The notes beneath the pieces are model-generated. The model saw nothing but the letters and a program-made list of their open reading frames with translations, had not been told where the DNA came from and ran no database searches. A program made the translations under genes and the position numbers. Shown piece by piece: positions 21,794 to 31,200 of a stretch of DNA of 37,415 bases. Position 1 is the first letter of the stretch, and every line of letters begins with the position of its first letter. The stretch comes from a virus, in the IMG/VR virus record IMGVR_UViG_3300044618_002500, positions 1-37,415 of that record; one strand, written 5' to 3'.

Positions 21794-23236
21794 ATGTCCG
21801 AGAGCTACCAACCGACACAAGGTATGAAGGACGAGGCCGAACGTGCAATCAAATGGAAAGACGAAGGGCACGAAGGCGGAACGAGAATAGGTCTCACAAG
21901 AGCACGCCAAATAATCAGAGGCGAAAACTTAAGCAGAGATACTGTTCTAAGAATGTACTCGTATTTTGAAAGGCACCTTGTTGACAAACAAGCAGAGGGT
22001 TTTTACCCCGACGAGAAAGGATATCCAAGTGCTGGTCGGGTAGCTTGGGGTCTTTGGGGCGGTGATGCTGGACACAGTTGGTCAAAAAAGATACGCGAAC
22101 AAATCAAGAGAGATGAAGAGCAAAATAAGCAACAGTCATACAGGTCAAAACAAACAGGAACAAAAATGGAACAATTGACAAGACGAGCGGAGCTACACCG
22201 CAACTCAGAATATGAAGAGCACGAGAAAGAATACGAACACGAACAGCAAAACAATATCTGGACTTTTGTAATATCTACGCCAGAGATAGACCGCTACGGA
22301 ACTGTCATTGTTCCAAGTGGTATTGATTATTCAGCATATATGCAAAACCCTATTGTTCTTGCACAGCATAACTCGGACCATTGGCCTGTTGGTCGGTGTT
22401 TGGGTTTCTTCATGAACGGTGAAAACTTAGAGGCAACAATTGAGATAGAGTGCATCACAGAAGAGGGTCGCACTTTGAACAAGCTAATTGAAGCTGGTTT
22501 TGTCAAAGCTGTTTCTGTAGGAATCATGCCAAAGGAAAGCGAAGAGCAAACAATTGACAGTGAGAAAGTTGTCGTATATCCAACTTCAGAGCTTGTTGAA
22601 TTTTCTATCGTTTCAGTTCCAGCAAACAGAGGCGCACTAATCAAGAGGTCAGTTCAAAAAACAATTACAGAATCACTAACAAAATACAAAAAGGAAATCA
22701 GAATGTTGACGCCAGAAAATGAGCAGAAAATTCTAGAAGAACTTTTGCCAGCTATTTCAGAGGCCGTTGCCGTAGAGCTGGAAACACTAGGTTTCTCACA
22801 AGCAGAATCTAGCGAAGCTGCTAGCCTGTTTGTAGAACACGGTGCAAAAGTTTTACTTTCAAAATTAGGTGGGCACGAAGCTCCAACAGAAGACCAAGTT
22901 TCAGAGCCGCCAGTTGCCGAACCGCCAGTAGAGGTAGTTTCAGAGGTTCCAGAGGATAACGAAGCGGACAGCGAACTAGACGATGAAACAGAGGCAACTG
23001 TTGCAGCTTCATTCACAGCAACTGAGACAAGAGTTGGAAAAAAAATTGGAGCAAGTACAGCCGCTCAAATAACCGAGGGCATGAAAATGATTAAGGACGG
23101 TTACAAGAAAATTCAACTCGCAGTTGACGACAGAGCAACCGTAGCGAAATCATGGCAACCAGAACAGAAGAGAACAATTGAAATTGCAAAACCTATTCAA
23201 AAAACAACAGACGAAATTCTTGCACTTATCCAATAA
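21794..23236 (+). CDS. Prohead protease-scaffold polyprotein (S78 family) with an extra N-terminal domain
   Basis: The start is ATG 21794 with AGAGAGG at 21781-21787. An ATG at 21767 lies inside the portal gene. Residues 1-115 are a small domain seen with phage head proteins (TRIGLTRARQIIRG, MYSYFERHLVDKQAEGFYPD, GYPSAGRVAWGLWGG). Residues about 125-310 are an HK97-type S78 protease: His192 and His196 (AQHNSDHWPVGR) and Ser241 (AVSVGIMPK). The rest is acidic and helical, like a scaffold. It should cleave scaffold and capsid delta parts during head maturation. In-frame starts at 22166 and 22703 sit at the domain borders with their own ribosome sites. Confidence 0.85.
   Translation: MSESYQPTQGMKDEAERAIKWKDEGHEGGTRIGLTRARQIIRGENLSRDTVLRMYSYFERHLVDKQAEGFYPDEKGYPSAGRVAWGLWGGDAGHSWSKKIREQIKRDEEQNKQQSYRSKQTGTKMEQLTRRAELHRNSEYEEHEKEYEHEQQNNIWTFVISTPEIDRYGTVIVPSGIDYSAYMQNPIVLAQHNSDHWPVGRCLGFFMNGENLEATIEIECITEEGRTLNKLIEAGFVKAVSVGIMPKESEEQTIDSEKVVVYPTSELVEFSIVSVPANRGALIKRSVQKTITESLTKYKKEIRMLTPENEQKILEELLPAISEAVAVELETLGFSQAESSEAASLFVEHGAKVLLSKLGGHEAPTEDQVSEPPVAEPPVEVVSEVPEDNEADSELDDETEATVAASFTATETRVGKKIGASTAAQITEGMKMIKDGYKKIQLAVDDRATVAKSWQPEQKRTIEIAKPIQKTTDEILALIQ
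22166..23236 (+). other. Possible internal start: protease without the N-terminal domain
   Basis: ATG 22166 (MEQLTRRAEL, residue 125) has AGGAA at 22156-22160. It starts exactly where the protease domain begins, so the same frame may give a shorter protease. This is an alternative start, not a separate gene. Confidence 0.35.
22703..23236 (+). other. Possible internal start: nested scaffold protein
   Basis: ATG 22703 (MLTPENEQKIL, residue 304) has AAGGAAA at 22691-22697 seven bases upstream. The product would be about 177 residues, acidic and helical, as expected of a scaffold. The arrangement parallels the nested lambda C/Nu3 protease-scaffold pair. Confidence 0.45.
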
Positions 23237-23248
23237 GGAAAAATAAAA

Positions 23249-24451
23249 ATGGAAAAATTGATTGTAACGAAAGACCAACTGAAAGAAGTTGTTGACCGCA
23301 AAGTAAGCGAACAACTCAAAAGCATGAATCCTGTAACAGCAGCCGCACCCAGTTCTGGTTATGTCAAAATTAAAGCTGACCACGACGCTCGCAATGAGAA
23401 AGCTCGTACAATATCCAACTGGATTACCGCTGTGCAAAAAGGTCGCGAGGGAGTCGCTGACGACATTGCTCGCGCTGCAAACGAAAAGTTTCAAACCAGA
23501 GCTAACTTTAACACAGGCACCTCGTCTCAAGGTGGCGCGGCTGTCCCACAATTTTGGGTTGAAGAAATCATGAGTGTAACCGACACTTTTGGTTATGCAA
23601 GAGCGCTCTCAAAAATTTACCCCATGCGCGGTAAGACTGAGAACCTTGTAAGCTCTGGTGCTTTTACAGGTGGCGTGGTTGCTGAAGGTTCCTCACTCAC
23701 TGTAACAGACTCTACAAATTTCTTCACAGCAACAGCAATGACAGCAAAGAAAATTGTTGCGGGTGCTATCATTTCCGAAGAGCAACTTCAAGACGCAACA
23801 CCAGCGTTTCTTGATTACGTTGTCAACGGTTTGGGTCGCGCTTTGGCTGAAACTGAAGACAAGCAGTTCTTCAATGGAGACGGTTTGTCCGCAAACTTCA
23901 CAGGTCTTTTGAACACATCTGGAACTACTGTCACATTTCAAGGTGGCTCTTCAACTTCTGGTAAGGACACATTCGCTGAAATCAGTTGGAAAGACCTAAT
24001 CAATTTGCGCTTGTCAATCAACTCAGGTGTTGGCGCAAACGGTGTGTTCGTAGTTCCTCAAACTGTTTTCGGTTTCCTCATGAAAGAAACAGACTCAGTA
24101 AACGGCCGTCCAATTTTCGACATGGTAAAGCCTATGGATGTTCCGTCTATCGGTATGACAGCACTCGAAGGAAACACTTATGTTTCAATCACAGGCCGTC
24201 CACTTCATGTAGTTCCAGACGCATTGTTCCCAACAAGCGCCGCTTCAAAAGCAAGTGCAATTTATGCAGACTTCTCACAGTTCACAGTAATGGGTATTCG
24301 TGAGGACGTAACGATAAATGAATACAAAGAATACTTTGGCGCGACTGGTTTGGGTGGCTCTCACCAGAAAGGCATTGAAGTTGTTGAGCGTGTCGCGTTT
24401 GCATTTCCAGCACCAAGCGCAATTGGTATCTTGAAAACTTCAGCTTCATAA
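23249..24451 (+). CDS. Major capsid protein (HK97 fold)
   Basis: ATG 23249 follows AAGGAAA (23236-23242). The 400-residue protein has an N-terminal helical region (LKEVVDRKVSEQLKSM) that may be the cleaved delta part. The HK97 pattern then follows: GGAAVPQFWVEEIMSVTDTFG, LSKIYPMRGKTENLVSSGAF, KIVAGAIISEEQLQDA, GLGRALAETEDKQFFNGDG, FVVPQTVFGFLMKETDS and ITGRPLHVVPDALFP. It forms the icosahedral shell. The position right after the protease is standard. Confidence 0.93.
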   Translation: MEKLIVTKDQLKEVVDRKVSEQLKSMNPVTAAAPSSGYVKIKADHDARNEKARTISNWITAVQKGREGVADDIARAANEKFQTRANFNTGTSSQGGAAVPQFWVEEIMSVTDTFGYARALSKIYPMRGKTENLVSSGAFTGGVVAEGSSLTVTDSTNFFTATAMTAKKIVAGAIISEEQLQDATPAFLDYVVNGLGRALAETEDKQFFNGDGLSANFTGLLNTSGTTVTFQGGSSTSGKDTFAEISWKDLINLRLSINSGVGANGVFVVPQTVFGFLMKETDSVNGRPIFDMVKPMDVPSIGMTALEGNTYVSITGRPLHVVPDALFPTSAASKASAIYADFSQFTVMGIREDVTINEYKEYFGATGLGGSHQKGIEVVERVAFAFPAPSAIGILKTSAS

Positions 24452-24461
24452 GAGGTGAATA

Positions 24462-24626
24462 ATGTTAACAGATATTTTTCTGCTTGAATCTTACAAGGGC
24501 GTTTCTGCTTTTCAATACACGCAAGTCGAACTTGAAGTAGCAGAGAAACTTATTGCAGAGGGAAAAGCAAAGAAACTAGAAACAACAAAACAAACTAAAA
24601 CAGAAACCAAGAAGGTAGTCAAGTAA
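24462..24626 (+). CDS. Small protein between capsid and head-tail connector
   Basis: A 54-residue frame runs from ATG 24462, with AGAGGTG at 24451-24457, to TAA 24624-24626. The sequence (MLTDIFLLESYKGVSAFQYT, VAEKLIAEGKAKKLET) has the form of short genes found just after the capsid in many phages, with 'yKG...a..Li..GkAk'. The Lys/Thr-rich tail may lie on the capsid or in the connector. The function is not known. It ends one base before the next start. Confidence 0.65.
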   Translation: MLTDIFLLESYKGVSAFQYTQVELEVAEKLIAEGKAKKLETTKQTKTETKKVVK

Positions 24627-24627
24627 T

Positions 24628-25254
24628 ATGCCGTACACAAGTCAATATCCTAAGCAGTTTAACGCGGTCATGAGTTTTCTAAACCTCTCTACAAACGGAG
24701 ACCCGTCTGAAGAGGATGTTGCTTTGTATCAATGGCTTGACTCACTTATTGATACTTGCTATGAAGAGGCTGAAAGCTATTGCGGGCAGCCTCTCCGTAG
24801 CGGTGCTGTCAATTATGTTTTCAATGCTGATAAAGGACAGGTCGGTATTGAAGTGAATCACAGAACGAAGTTTATTCCATACAATGCAAACACCTCTCTA
24901 GTTTCTGTTCAATGGAGACCTAATGAGTTTACGCCTTATCAAAATGTTGCAGCGACTGAGTATGCATGGAACGCAGAATCTTTTGGAAATTATCTAGCGT
25001 ACCGCGGACAATCTACAGGTCAATATAGACTTCAACTGAATAATGGTTTTACGGACGCAACGATGCCGAAAACAATTATGCAGGGAATAAGTGAAATGGT
25101 CGCTCTTATCTATCGGCTTTCACCTGTTGGTGGTAATTGGTTTGGACTTAATTCCATAGCAAGCGGCGGTGCTGGTCAAACTGTAAACGCCTCTCTCAAA
25201 ACCGATATTGGTTGGCAAAAGTATTTCGGAATCTATCACATTCCAACGGTCTGA
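24628..25254 (+). CDS. Head-tail connector protein (HK97 gp6-like)
   Basis: ATG 24628 lies just after the previous stop, with GAAGG upstream at 24611-24615. The 208-residue protein has ALYQWLDSLIDTCYEEAESY (about 31-50), the N-terminal helical pattern of gp6-like connectors, then PLRSGAVNYVF and TIMQGISEMVALIYRLSP. It should form the ring below the portal. The match is by pattern and order and is reasonably firm. Confidence 0.7.
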   Translation: MPYTSQYPKQFNAVMSFLNLSTNGDPSEEDVALYQWLDSLIDTCYEEAESYCGQPLRSGAVNYVFNADKGQVGIEVNHRTKFIPYNANTSLVSVQWRPNEFTPYQNVAATEYAWNAESFGNYLAYRGQSTGQYRLQLNNGFTDATMPKTIMQGISEMVALIYRLSPVGGNWFGLNSIASGGAGQTVNASLKTDIGWQKYFGIYHIPTV

Positions 25255-25255
25255 T

Positions 25256-25726
25256 ATGAGTATAGTTGACCTCTCGAAAATATACGAAAGCGCCGCTCGA
25301 ACAATAGCTAGCGACTGGCAGGCGTATATCGGAACTTACATGAAAAAGACAACGCTAGATAAAGCGACGCTCAAAACAAAAGAGGGCAGGAAAAACCCAA
25401 ATACAGGTGAGGGAACTCTTCGCTTGTTGACCGGAAAACTGTTCCGCTCTTTCTCTCCAAAACGAGGCACGCTAGACAATGTTTATCAAACCGAAATTAC
25501 GTCAAATGGATTTCAGCTTACATACGGAAGTTCGGTAGTGTATGCTGCTATTCACGAGTTTGGCGGAAAGGCTGGAAAGGGTGGCGCTGCTACTATTCCA
25601 GCAAGACCATACTTTTTCCCAGCAATAAAAAAATGGGAACAAGAGAAACAAGATATCACGGCAATGAAAATAAAACTCGAAATTATACAGGAACTAAGAA
25701 CATGGCTCGCGAAGCGACAGTCTTGA
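25256..25726 (+). CDS. Virion morphogenesis protein (gpG/gp10-like)
   Basis: ATG 25256 is one base after the previous stop; an upstream start at 25208 is inside the connector gene. The 156-residue protein has GTLRLLTGKLFRSFSPK and the diagnostic VVYAAIHEFGGKAGKGG followed by IPARPYFFPAIKKW. This is the phage virion morphogenesis (tail completion) family. It helps join the tail to the head. It overlaps the next gene by 25 bases. Confidence 0.8.
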   Translation: MSIVDLSKIYESAARTIASDWQAYIGTYMKKTTLDKATLKTKEGRKNPNTGEGTLRLLTGKLFRSFSPKRGTLDNVYQTEITSNGFQLTYGSSVVYAAIHEFGGKAGKGGAATIPARPYFFPAIKKWEQEKQDITAMKIKLEIIQELRTWLAKRQS

Positions 25727-26163
25727 AAGAGATTACAGAAAAGCTCTCAACTCTTTCTGGAATCAAAGTCTACGAACAAGTCTTGGTAGATAAGTGGAAT
25801 ACGTATCAATTTGACTATGTTGGAATTGTTGCTTGTGAGGACAGCCGCGAAGTCATAGGACTAGAAGACGATAGCGCCTTTACAAACAAGGGAACGATGG
25901 ATATTTACTTGCTTATCGGTGCGCAAATAAAAAAGCAGAACAATAGCAAAGCAAATCTAAGATACAGGCTGAGTGAGCTTTGTGAAATTATAGAAAATAC
26001 TTTAAGCAATTACAGACCGAAAGCCTACGAATCTGAATACGAAAGCACTATATTTGCCCCGCTTCATTTTGTGTCCACACAACTCGCAACATATTCAGAC
26101 GATGAAACGAAAGGTTTGTCATTGATTGTATTTCGTACCGTTTACTACAAAGGTGGGCAATGA
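25702..26163 (+). CDS. Tail terminator-type protein
   Basis: ATG 25702 has AGGAACT at 25688-25694 and lies inside the previous gene. The 153-residue protein (VLKEITEKLSTLSGIKVYEQ, then FTNKGTMDIYLLIGAQI, and GLSLIVFRTVYYKGG) has the small alpha/beta shape of tail terminators or minor tail proteins that cap the tail tube. The order between the completion protein and the tube supports the role. The family is not certain. Confidence 0.55.
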   Translation: MAREATVLKEITEKLSTLSGIKVYEQVLVDKWNTYQFDYVGIVACEDSREVIGLEDDSAFTNKGTMDIYLLIGAQIKKQNNSKANLRYRLSELCEIIENTLSNYRPKAYESEYESTIFAPLHFVSTQLATYSDDETKGLSLIVFRTVYYKGGQ

Positions 26164-26855
26164 AACTCTCTATCTGTGTAATGTATCAAGAGGGAGTTTC
26201 ACTAGCAGAGTGGCACAAAGGAATCCCGAACGGAGACGATGTGCAAATAGTCGCTCTCAAAACAAAAATAGACGAAGAGCTTTCTGAAAAAAAAGTCGAA
26301 GTCATTGCTGAAACTGAAAGCATTGTTGCGCTTGAAATTTCATACCCAAACTTCGAAGACTATTTTGACTTTTCAGAGTGTCGGAATCTACTTGACAAAC
26401 ATGCGACTGGAGATTGGATTTTTCATATAGACTCAGACGAAAAACTCGCAAATGATATACAGGATTTTTGGATTACGCTAAAAGCCATTACACAAACGGA
26501 ATCGTCGGCTGCTTGGGTTTCTATCGCTGGAATCAGTTTCGAGGCCGTAGATAGCCTTAAACGAGCAAAAAGATACAATATAGCAGCGCTTAGACTCTAT
26601 AAAAATAAACAGGGTTTCAAATGGCATGGAATATGTCACGAGACTTTGGATGTTGGAGAGGCGGCTGTACTTTGTGAGTCTGAAATACTTTTGCTGCATC
26701 ATGGCTACGCCATAGAAAATGAAGAGCTGTTGGAGAAAGCAGAGAGGAACGCAAAACTTTTGGTTCGCGAATATCAAAGGAACAAATCAGAAAGAAACTG
26801 GTCTTACTTAATTGAGACATTTTCCCTAATAAAAAACAAACGAGGTATGCAATGA
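26160..26855 (+). CDS. GT2-like glycosyltransferase
   Basis: ATG 26160 overlaps the preceding stop (ATGA). The 231-residue protein has a GT-A-type core: KLSICVMYQEGVSLAEWHK, then NLLDKHATGDWIFHIDSDEKL with the DSD metal motif at 91-93. The end has LRLYKNKQGFKWHGICHETL and a His-rich LLLHHGYA. That pattern is typical of GT2 enzymes such as SunS- or WaaE-like proteins that move sugars from nucleotide donors. Standing just before the tube gene, it may glycosylate a virion protein. It is within a structural operon, which is unusual. Target and sugar are unknown. Confidence 0.75.
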   Translation: MKLSICVMYQEGVSLAEWHKGIPNGDDVQIVALKTKIDEELSEKKVEVIAETESIVALEISYPNFEDYFDFSECRNLLDKHATGDWIFHIDSDEKLANDIQDFWITLKAITQTESSAAWVSIAGISFEAVDSLKRAKRYNIAALRLYKNKQGFKWHGICHETLDVGEAAVLCESEILLLHHGYAIENEELLEKAERNAKLLVREYQRNKSERNWSYLIETFSLIKNKRGMQ

Positions 26856-27397
26856 TAGTAGGCGGCGCAAACAAAAGCGTGTTCTATACTGCAAATGAAA
26901 CGACCAACATTCTCGGAACAGAGGTCGAGTTCACAATGGTCAAAAAAATCAAAACTTCAATCACAAGAACTTCATTCACGATTGACCAGAATGAAGACAA
27001 CGAGTTGTTATCACAATTCCTAGATGATTACGCTCCAAAGAACCAAGCGACACCTGATACAGGTGAGTACGAAAATGGTGAGAAGTTCAATTCTGGAAAC
27101 GCTAGTTCTCCAACATTGCTTCAAATTATTTACGGTGGCGTTGACCCCGCTTCAAGTCCTAAAAAGCGTAAGGTAATTCTCATGCTTTGTAAGCTGATGC
27201 AAGACGCTGGTTCGTTTGACCAAGAGTCTGGAAAGTATACAAAGCCAAAAGTTTCAGGTGACGTTGTAAACCCTGATGCTGATATGGTCGTACCAGCAAC
27301 ATATTTTGATACGACACTTGTAACAGGCGCAACTGGCGTAACCATTCCTAAACTCTACGGATACAAAGAGGTTTGGATTGAAGCTGTCGGCGTTTAA
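26852..27397 (+). CDS. Major tail (tube) protein
   Basis: ATG 26852 overlaps the glycosyltransferase end (ATGA). The 181-residue protein is beta-rich (VGGANKSVFYTANETTNILG, VEFTMVKKIKTSITRTSFTI). The order fits a tube protein: after terminator-type genes and before the chaperones and tape measure, with its own terminator directly behind. No family is recognised from sequence alone. If it is glycosylated, its Thr/Ser-rich surface segments are candidates. Confidence 0.6.
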   Translation: MIVGGANKSVFYTANETTNILGTEVEFTMVKKIKTSITRTSFTIDQNEDNELLSQFLDDYAPKNQATPDTGEYENGEKFNSGNASSPTLLQIIYGGVDPASSPKKRKVILMLCKLMQDAGSFDQESGKYTKPKVSGDVVNPDADMVVPATYFDTTLVTGATGVTIPKLYGYKEVWIEAVGV

Positions 27398-27410
27398 CGT
27401 TTTATTCTCA

Positions 27411-27446
27411 GAGGGTTGTCACAAGACAGCCCTCATATTTTTTTTT
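27411..27446 (+). terminator. Strong intrinsic terminator after the tail tube gene
   Basis: GAGGGTTGTC (27411-27420) and GACAGCCCTC (27425-27434) form a ten-base stem with one G-T pair and an ACAA loop, followed by ATATTTTTTTTTAT. The tube gene is often highly expressed, and the partial stop ahead of the chaperones may set the ratio. Confidence 0.9.
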
Positions 27447-27459
27447 ATAGGAGACCAAC

Positions 27460-27957
27460 ATGAAACTTTATTTTGACGGAAAGGAGAGAGAGGTGGCTTT
27501 GTTCTCAAAACTTACGCCAGCTTTGTACGATATTGTAACGCCGCTGTTAAACGAACTTGCTAACACGAAAGGCGCAACAACAGCCGCCGAACAAGAAGTA
27601 CTGGAGAAGGTTTTTGCTAACGAGTCTTTGGCAAAAAAAATTGATTTGACAAAAGGACAGGAAGCGTTCGCCGATATACTTGGTGATTTCAAGTTTCAGG
27701 AAATTGTCAAGACAGCTTACACAAACATAAGAGCAAATTTATTTGAAGTCATAAACATTGACTCGGTCACTATTCCAAAGATAATTGACTTTGCAAAAAA
27801 AGTTATTGATACAAAACTGATTACAGACTCAGAGTTTCTAGCAGCTCTGCAGACAGAGGCCGACTCAGAGTTCTGGCAAAATCAAGACATTGACTCTATT
27901 CTGGAATCACTCAAGTTTTTTCGTGAGAATGTATGTCGTAGAATCAAGCTATTGTGA
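27460..27957 (+). CDS. Tail assembly chaperone, short form
   Basis: ATG 27460 has TAGGAGA at 27448-27454. The 165-residue protein is helical and acidic (LTPALYDIVTPLLNELANTK, AFADILGDFKFQEIVKTAYT, FLAALQTEADSEFW), as expected for the first product of the tail chaperone pair that binds the tape measure. It lies between the tube gene and tape measure, with a second frame overlapping it at 27929. The TTTTTTC at 27916-27922 may let ribosomes enter that frame and give a 246-residue fusion. Confidence 0.72.
   Translation: MKLYFDGKEREVALFSKLTPALYDIVTPLLNELANTKGATTAAEQEVLEKVFANESLAKKIDLTKGQEAFADILGDFKFQEIVKTAYTNIRANLFEVINIDSVTIPKIIDFAKKVIDTKLITDSEFLAALQTEADSEFWQNQDIDSILESLKFFRENVCRRIKLL
27916..27922 (+). 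promoter_or_regulatory. Possible ribosomal frameshift site in the tail chaperone
   Basis: The codons read AAG-TTT-TTT-CGT. A Phe-tRNA on the second TTT (27919-27921) can move to TTC (27920-27922) by one base and stay matched, which opens the overlapping frame through 28201. The same run also allows a minus-two slip. The new frame differs by +1 (or -2), not by the -1 shift known from lambda G/GT. Confidence 0.45.
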
Positions 27958-28201
27958 GTACTTGCTCAGTGAGCTTGTTGCTTTCAATGACCCAGCTGAC
28001 GATGAATACGAGGACGAAGAGGACGGAGCTAGCTACTATCTAGGAGAGCAACTATCACGCTCGTTCTGGATATACGGAAATGTTGCCAAAGGAGACGCAG
28101 CAACATATTTGAAACTCTACTATGAGACTTCGCGAGTCGATGTTGTAAAAGCCCTCGCATATTCACAGACTTTCCATAAACTACAAAACAAACGCAGGTA
28201 A
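27929..28201 (+). CDS. Tail assembly chaperone, extension frame
   Basis: This frame (+1 relative to the short form) is open from about 27890, and its first ATG is 27929. Separate translation would give 90 residues (MYVVESSYCEYLLSELVAFN, then the acidic DPADDEYEDEEDG and FWIYGNVAKGDAATYLKLYY). A slip at 27916-27922 would instead give a fusion with the short form. The C-terminal part is the kind that binds tape measure proteins (GT-like). GTGAG near 27923 could be a ribosome site for independent starts. It ends six bases before the tape measure. Confidence 0.6.
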   Translation: MYVVESSYCEYLLSELVAFNDPADDEYEDEEDGASYYLGEQLSRSFWIYGNVAKGDAATYLKLYYETSRVDVVKALAYSQTFHKLQNKRR

Positions 28202-28207
28202 AAATAA

Positions 28208-31200
28208 ATGTCAACAGACCTACAGATTAAGCTCGGACTTGACGCTACCGAGTTACTTAGTGCTTTGAATAAAGCTATTGCACAATTGAACAAAGCAATA
28301 GCAGACATAAGCAACACCAAAGTAGATTTGAACGAAGCTCCAATTATTGCCGACATGAATAAGATACAAGCAGAGGCAAAACAGACTGGAGACGCAATAG
28401 ACAAATCTCTTTCTGGTGGAACAGGAAATGCAGTCGAAGGTTTGAAAGGAAAGTTCGGTGGTCTTGGTGATATGTTCGGAAAGCTAGGTGCTGAAAGCGG
28501 CGGTCTTGGAAATGCCTTTCAATCTTTGTCGGGTGGCGTTACGGGTCTCGTTCCAGGTTTGGGTTCGCTTACTGGAGTTCTTGCAACAGGTGGTATAGCG
28601 GCTGGAATAGCAGCCGTTGGCGGTAGCATAGCTTACTCAGTAGACAAGGGCAAAGAGTTTGAATCACAGCTTGCGTCCCTCTCGTCAATAACTGGAGTTT
28701 CTGGAGACGGCCTTGCTGATTTGGGTGAGAAAGCGAAAGTCATGGCGTCGAAGTTTGGAACAGATGCGAGTGCAAATATCGACGCGTTCAAAACTATTCT
28801 TTCAAAGCTAGGTCCAGACATAGCAAAGTCGCCAGAGGCACTTAATTCAATGGCTGAGTCTGTAAACACTCTGTCAAAGGCAACAGGCGATGACCCTGGT
28901 AAAGCCACAGAGGCGCTTACAGGGGCGTTATTGCAGTTCGGGGTGTCTCTGGACGACCCAAAGAAAGCAGCGGACGCTATGGCCACCGCAATGAATGTTT
29001 TGGCCGCTGGTGCAAAAGAGGGTGCGTCCGAAGTTCCAGAGGTCGCGGCTGCTATCAATGTTGCAGGGGTTGCGGCTTCAAAGTCAAAAGTTAGTTTTGA
29101 AGAGACAAACAGTGCCTTGCAAATTTTAGCGGCTGGCGGTAAGGTTGGTAGTGAAGCTGGAACTTCGTTACGGAATGTTTTGAACAAACTTGGTGAGGGT
29201 AGATTCTTACCAAAAGACACAGCGAAGGAATTGAAAGCAGCTGGCGTAGATATAAACAAACTAGGTGATACTTCGATATCATTTTCAGAGCGCTTACGCG
29301 AGTTAAACAAGGTAAGCTCTGATGCTGCTTTGACAACAAAGCTGTTCGGAACGGACGCAGCCGCCGCGTCTATTTTGATTAAGGGCGCAAACGGTTCTAT
29401 GGACGAGCTTACTAAAAAGCTCACAGGAACAAGCACAGCTTACGACCAAGCTGCTATCAATATGGCTACGTTCGACGAGAGTCTGAATAGAATAAAGTCG
29501 AACATTGACAACTTTGCAATCTCTTTCTACGACGGTATGAAGATGAGTTTTGGAATGCTAGCTGAATCAACAGGACCAGCGGTCTCCGAACTCATGACAA
29601 ACATGGGTGGATATTTTGAAAGAATGTGGTCAGTTGTCCAACCAATTCTTGGTGCTTTGGCTGGCGTGCTTATGGTCGGGATTTCGAACGCAATAAACAT
29701 TGCTGTCGAAGCTGTGAACGCTTTTTTCGAAATGGCTGTCTACGCTTTTGACGGAGTTATAAACGCATTGCGTCCTTTGACAGATGCTATCAAGTCCGCT
29801 CTTGGTATGGACGGAGCGGCTGGTGAGGGAATAGATGTGATGAAACTTTTGCAGGACGTAATGAATACAATGGGAACCGTAATTTCCGCTGTGTTCGATG
29901 TTCTCCAGACGCTAGGCAAAATAATTATTGACGTTGTTGTTGGAGCTTTCTCAAATACAATCAAAGTCATTGTTGCTGTTGGTGAAATGTTCGCTGCTTT
30001 CGGACGCTGGATTGGTGAATTGATAATGAAGATACCCGGTATCAAGTCTGTGTTTGACGGTTTGAAAAGCGGTTTTGATTCTGTCTACAATTTTTTTGCA
30101 AACTTACCAAAGGTCATCAATGAAGTTCAAATTTATTTGAAAGCTGTTGGCGGAACATTCACTTCTGTCTTCAACATTTTGGGACAGGCTTTCAATGACG
30201 CTCTGAATTTAGACTTTGGTAAAGCGGCTGAAAAACTTGGTAGCGTATTTCAATCTCAAACTTGGGTCAAGGCTTTCTCTGATAATTTGAATACGGCACG
30301 CAACGAACTGAAGGCAACCTCTGAAGTAGCTAAAAAAACAGGAGACGAGTTTAAGAAATTCCAAACAGATACCGATACTGGCGGCGGCGGCGGCGGCGGT
30401 GGCGGTGGAAACAAAGATGATGAAGAAAAGAAAAAGGAACAGACCACTCTTGACAAACGAAGAGATATGTACCGTGATTATTTGCAAAAGCTGCAAAATG
30501 ATAGGAACACATACGAGATAGGTTTGCAAGGTAGCGAAGAGGAAAAGTCACGCCTCTTAAAACAGAGACTTGAAGCTGATAACGAGTTGGCAAAAATCAA
30601 ACTCAATGAGCTTGCAAGAGAAACTAAAGATACAAAGTTTGAAATTGAAAGCATAAAAATCAAAGCAGAACAAGACGAGAGTATTGAGGACGTAAAGGAG
30701 TTCTATATCTCTGAGTTCAAAAAGTTACAAGACCAACTTGATAAGAACAAAGCAAAGGTCAAACCAGACCTTTCTTGGAGAGACCAAGTTATTTCCGAAC
30801 TTGAAACTTTTGTCAAAGACGCAGACGGCTCTGTTAAGGAATATGCGAAGAACCTAGAGTCTATGTTCAAAGCTCCTGTCAATACTGAAGGTCAGTTTGC
30901 AAAAGCAGAACAGGACTTTACGAACTTTAATGATATGCTGATTTCGCAGCAACAAGAAGTTCAAGAAAAGATACAGCTTGCTAGAGATATCGGTGACACG
31001 AAATCACTTGCAGCTTTGGAAAAACTCAGAGAGTCAAACCAATCTACTCTTGACGATATGTATAGACGCTTTGCTCGTTTTTCGCAGGACTCAGAAAAAG
31101 CTATTTCCGAAAATACTGTTTTCTTTCAAGTTGCAAAAAGTTTAGAGCTTTCCATACAAGAGGCGTTCAATGCTGATAAACTCAGAACCGAAATAGACGC

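Noticed and set aside
28633-29436. Long minus-strand open frame (267 codons) opposite the tape measure
   Set aside because: It is the antisense shadow of the Ala/Ser-rich coding strand. It has no ribosome site, no recognisable domain, and no other minus-strand gene exists in the window.
30209-30529. Minus-strand frames with poly-Pro/Ala next to the glycine tract
   Set aside because: Produced by the GGC repeat on the other strand; low-complexity and overlapping the tape measure.
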